A DNA stretch of 8,081 nt from Bordetella parapertussis (lineage in GTDB: Bacteria > Pseudomonadota > Gammaproteobacteria > Burkholderiales > Burkholderiaceae_C): assembly GCA_945875935.1 (NCBI GenBank), contig CAMCNE010000099.1:1-8081 (forward strand), written 5' to 3'. Position 1 is the stretch's first letter, and the number at the start of each line of letters is the position of its first letter. Below are positions 7,360 through 8,081 of the stretch, piece by piece. A model generated the notes under the pieces. That model had not been told where the DNA came from. It searched no databases and saw only the letters and a program-made list of their open reading frames with translations. A program made the position numbers and the translations under genes.

Positions 7360-8081
7360 ATGCCACGCCGACCCCACGTTCTCGTACCCGCTTGCCACCG
7401 GGTTCTCAGTCAGTACCCCAGCCTGGTGGTCAGCCGAAAGTACACCGACGCACTGCGACTGGCGGGCTGCACGCCGCTGGTGTTTCCATCGATCGAAAGC
7501 GCTGACGAACTCGAGCACCTGCTCGACGCGGCCGACGGTGTGCTGCTCACCGGCTCGCCTTCCAATGTTCACCCCAGCCACTTCGGCGAGGCCGTGCACA
7601 ACGAAAGCCTGCCGCTCGATCCCGTGCGCGACGCGGGAACGCTGGCGCTGATTCCCCGTGTGATTGCGCGCGGCATTCCGCTGATGGCCATTTGTCGCGG
7701 CTTTCAGGAAGTCAACGTGGCCCTGGGCGGCAGCCTGTTTCAGGCGGTGCACGAGGTCGAGGGTCACCGCGACCACCGTGGCGCTGAAGACGCCGAACCG
7801 GCCGAGGTGTTCGCACCGGCGCATCAGGTCAATCTGGTGGCAGGCGGTTTTCTGGCCACCTTGCTCCAGCGCGATTCGATCGAGGTCAACTCGGTGCATG
7901 GACAAGGCGTCAAGCAGCTGGCGCCGGGTTTGCGTGTCGAGGCCCGTGCGCCCGATGGCCTGATCGAGGCTTTTGCTGTGGATGGCGCGAGCGGCTTCAC
8001 CCTGGCGGTGCAATGGCACCCTGAGTGGCAAGCCCATCTCAATCCTGTGTCAACCCAGATTTTCGAGGCCTTCGGTGCGGC
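7360..8081 (+). CDS. puuD: Gamma-glutamyl-GABA hydrolase, 3' end cut off by the window
   Basis: This is a class I glutamine amidotransferase-like hydrolase (peptidase C26 family) that splits gamma-glutamyl-GABA into glutamate and GABA, the last step of the Puu putrescine pathway. The 240 visible residues match E. coli PuuD along their length: G-S-P-S-N (65-69), the nucleophile elbow A-I-C-R-G with Cys112, G-G-S-L (123-126), V-N-S-V-H-G-Q-G (177-184), R-V-E-A-R-A-P-D-G (192-200), and catalytic H220 and E222 in V-Q-W-H-P-E-W. No stop occurs before the window edge; with a family length of about 254, some 15 residues are missing. It lies 102 bases after puuB, unlike the tight spacing of the three genes before it, and that gap holds a candidate sigma-54 promoter. 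Only the exact substrate range is uncertain. Confidence 0.92.
   Translation, partial: MPRRPHVLVPACHRVLSQYPSLVVSRKYTDALRLAGCTPLVFPSIESADELEHLLDAADGVLLTGSPSNVHPSHFGEAVHNESLPLDPVRDAGTLALIPRVIARGIPLMAICRGFQEVNVALGGSLFQAVHEVEGHRDHRGAEDAEPAEVFAPAHQVNLVAGGFLATLLQRDSIEVNSVHGQGVKQLAPGLRVEARAPDGLIEAFAVDGASGFTLAVQWHPEWQAHLNPVSTQIFEAFGA

Noticed and set aside
7300..8037. 245-codon open frame on the - strand over the right end
   Set aside because: The + strand frame from 7360 encodes PuuD with its Cys-His-Glu triad. The opposite frame is its shadow.

Overview
The window is GC-rich, gene-dense bacterial chromosome. The organism is most likely a betaproteobacterium of the order Burkholderiales, probably Comamonadaceae. 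I infer this from the ygfZ / DUF4936 / NRDE gene order, the style of the proteins and the strong GC bias at third codon positions; no rRNA or other phylogenetic marker is present. I found no mobile element, tRNA, rRNA or CRISPR array.

Left block (1-1935, + strand): the 3' part of ygfZ, a folate-binding Fe-S/tRNA-modification protein, then a small DUF4936 protein and an NRDE (TANGO2-like) protein. The three are tightly packed and the last two overlap, so they are probably co-transcribed. This looks like housekeeping DNA.

Middle block (1936-3607): aceA, isocitrate lyase of the glyoxylate shunt, lies on the - strand and converges on the NRDE gene. A hairpin terminator separates them. Upstream of aceA is an AT-rich divergent region of about 250 bases shared with speB. 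It carries a regular array of three alternating half-sites (AAGAC-N4-GTCTT-N4-AAGAC) that looks like a regulator binding site over the aceA promoter.

Right block (3608-8081, + strand): a polyamine catabolic cluster of agmatinase (speB), a class III omega-amino acid:pyruvate aminotransferase, a PuuB-type gamma-glutamylputrescine oxidase, and a PuuD-type gamma-glutamyl-GABA hydrolase that runs off the right edge about 15-20 codons short of its end. Together these suggest agmatine -> putrescine -> gamma-glutamyl-putrescine -> gamma-glutamyl-GABA -> GABA, with the aminotransferase taking GABA and/or beta-alanine onward. The ligase PuuA and dehydrogenase PuuC needed to complete the route are not in the window and may lie downstream. 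A 102-base gap before puuD contains a GG-N10-GC sigma-54-like promoter, so puuD and what follows may be separately switched by nitrogen status.

The genes belong to known families. The most useful second looks are the aceA operator array, the candidate sigma-54 promoter, and the unusual choice and position of the aminotransferase in a puu-type cluster. I see no convincing wholly new system here.
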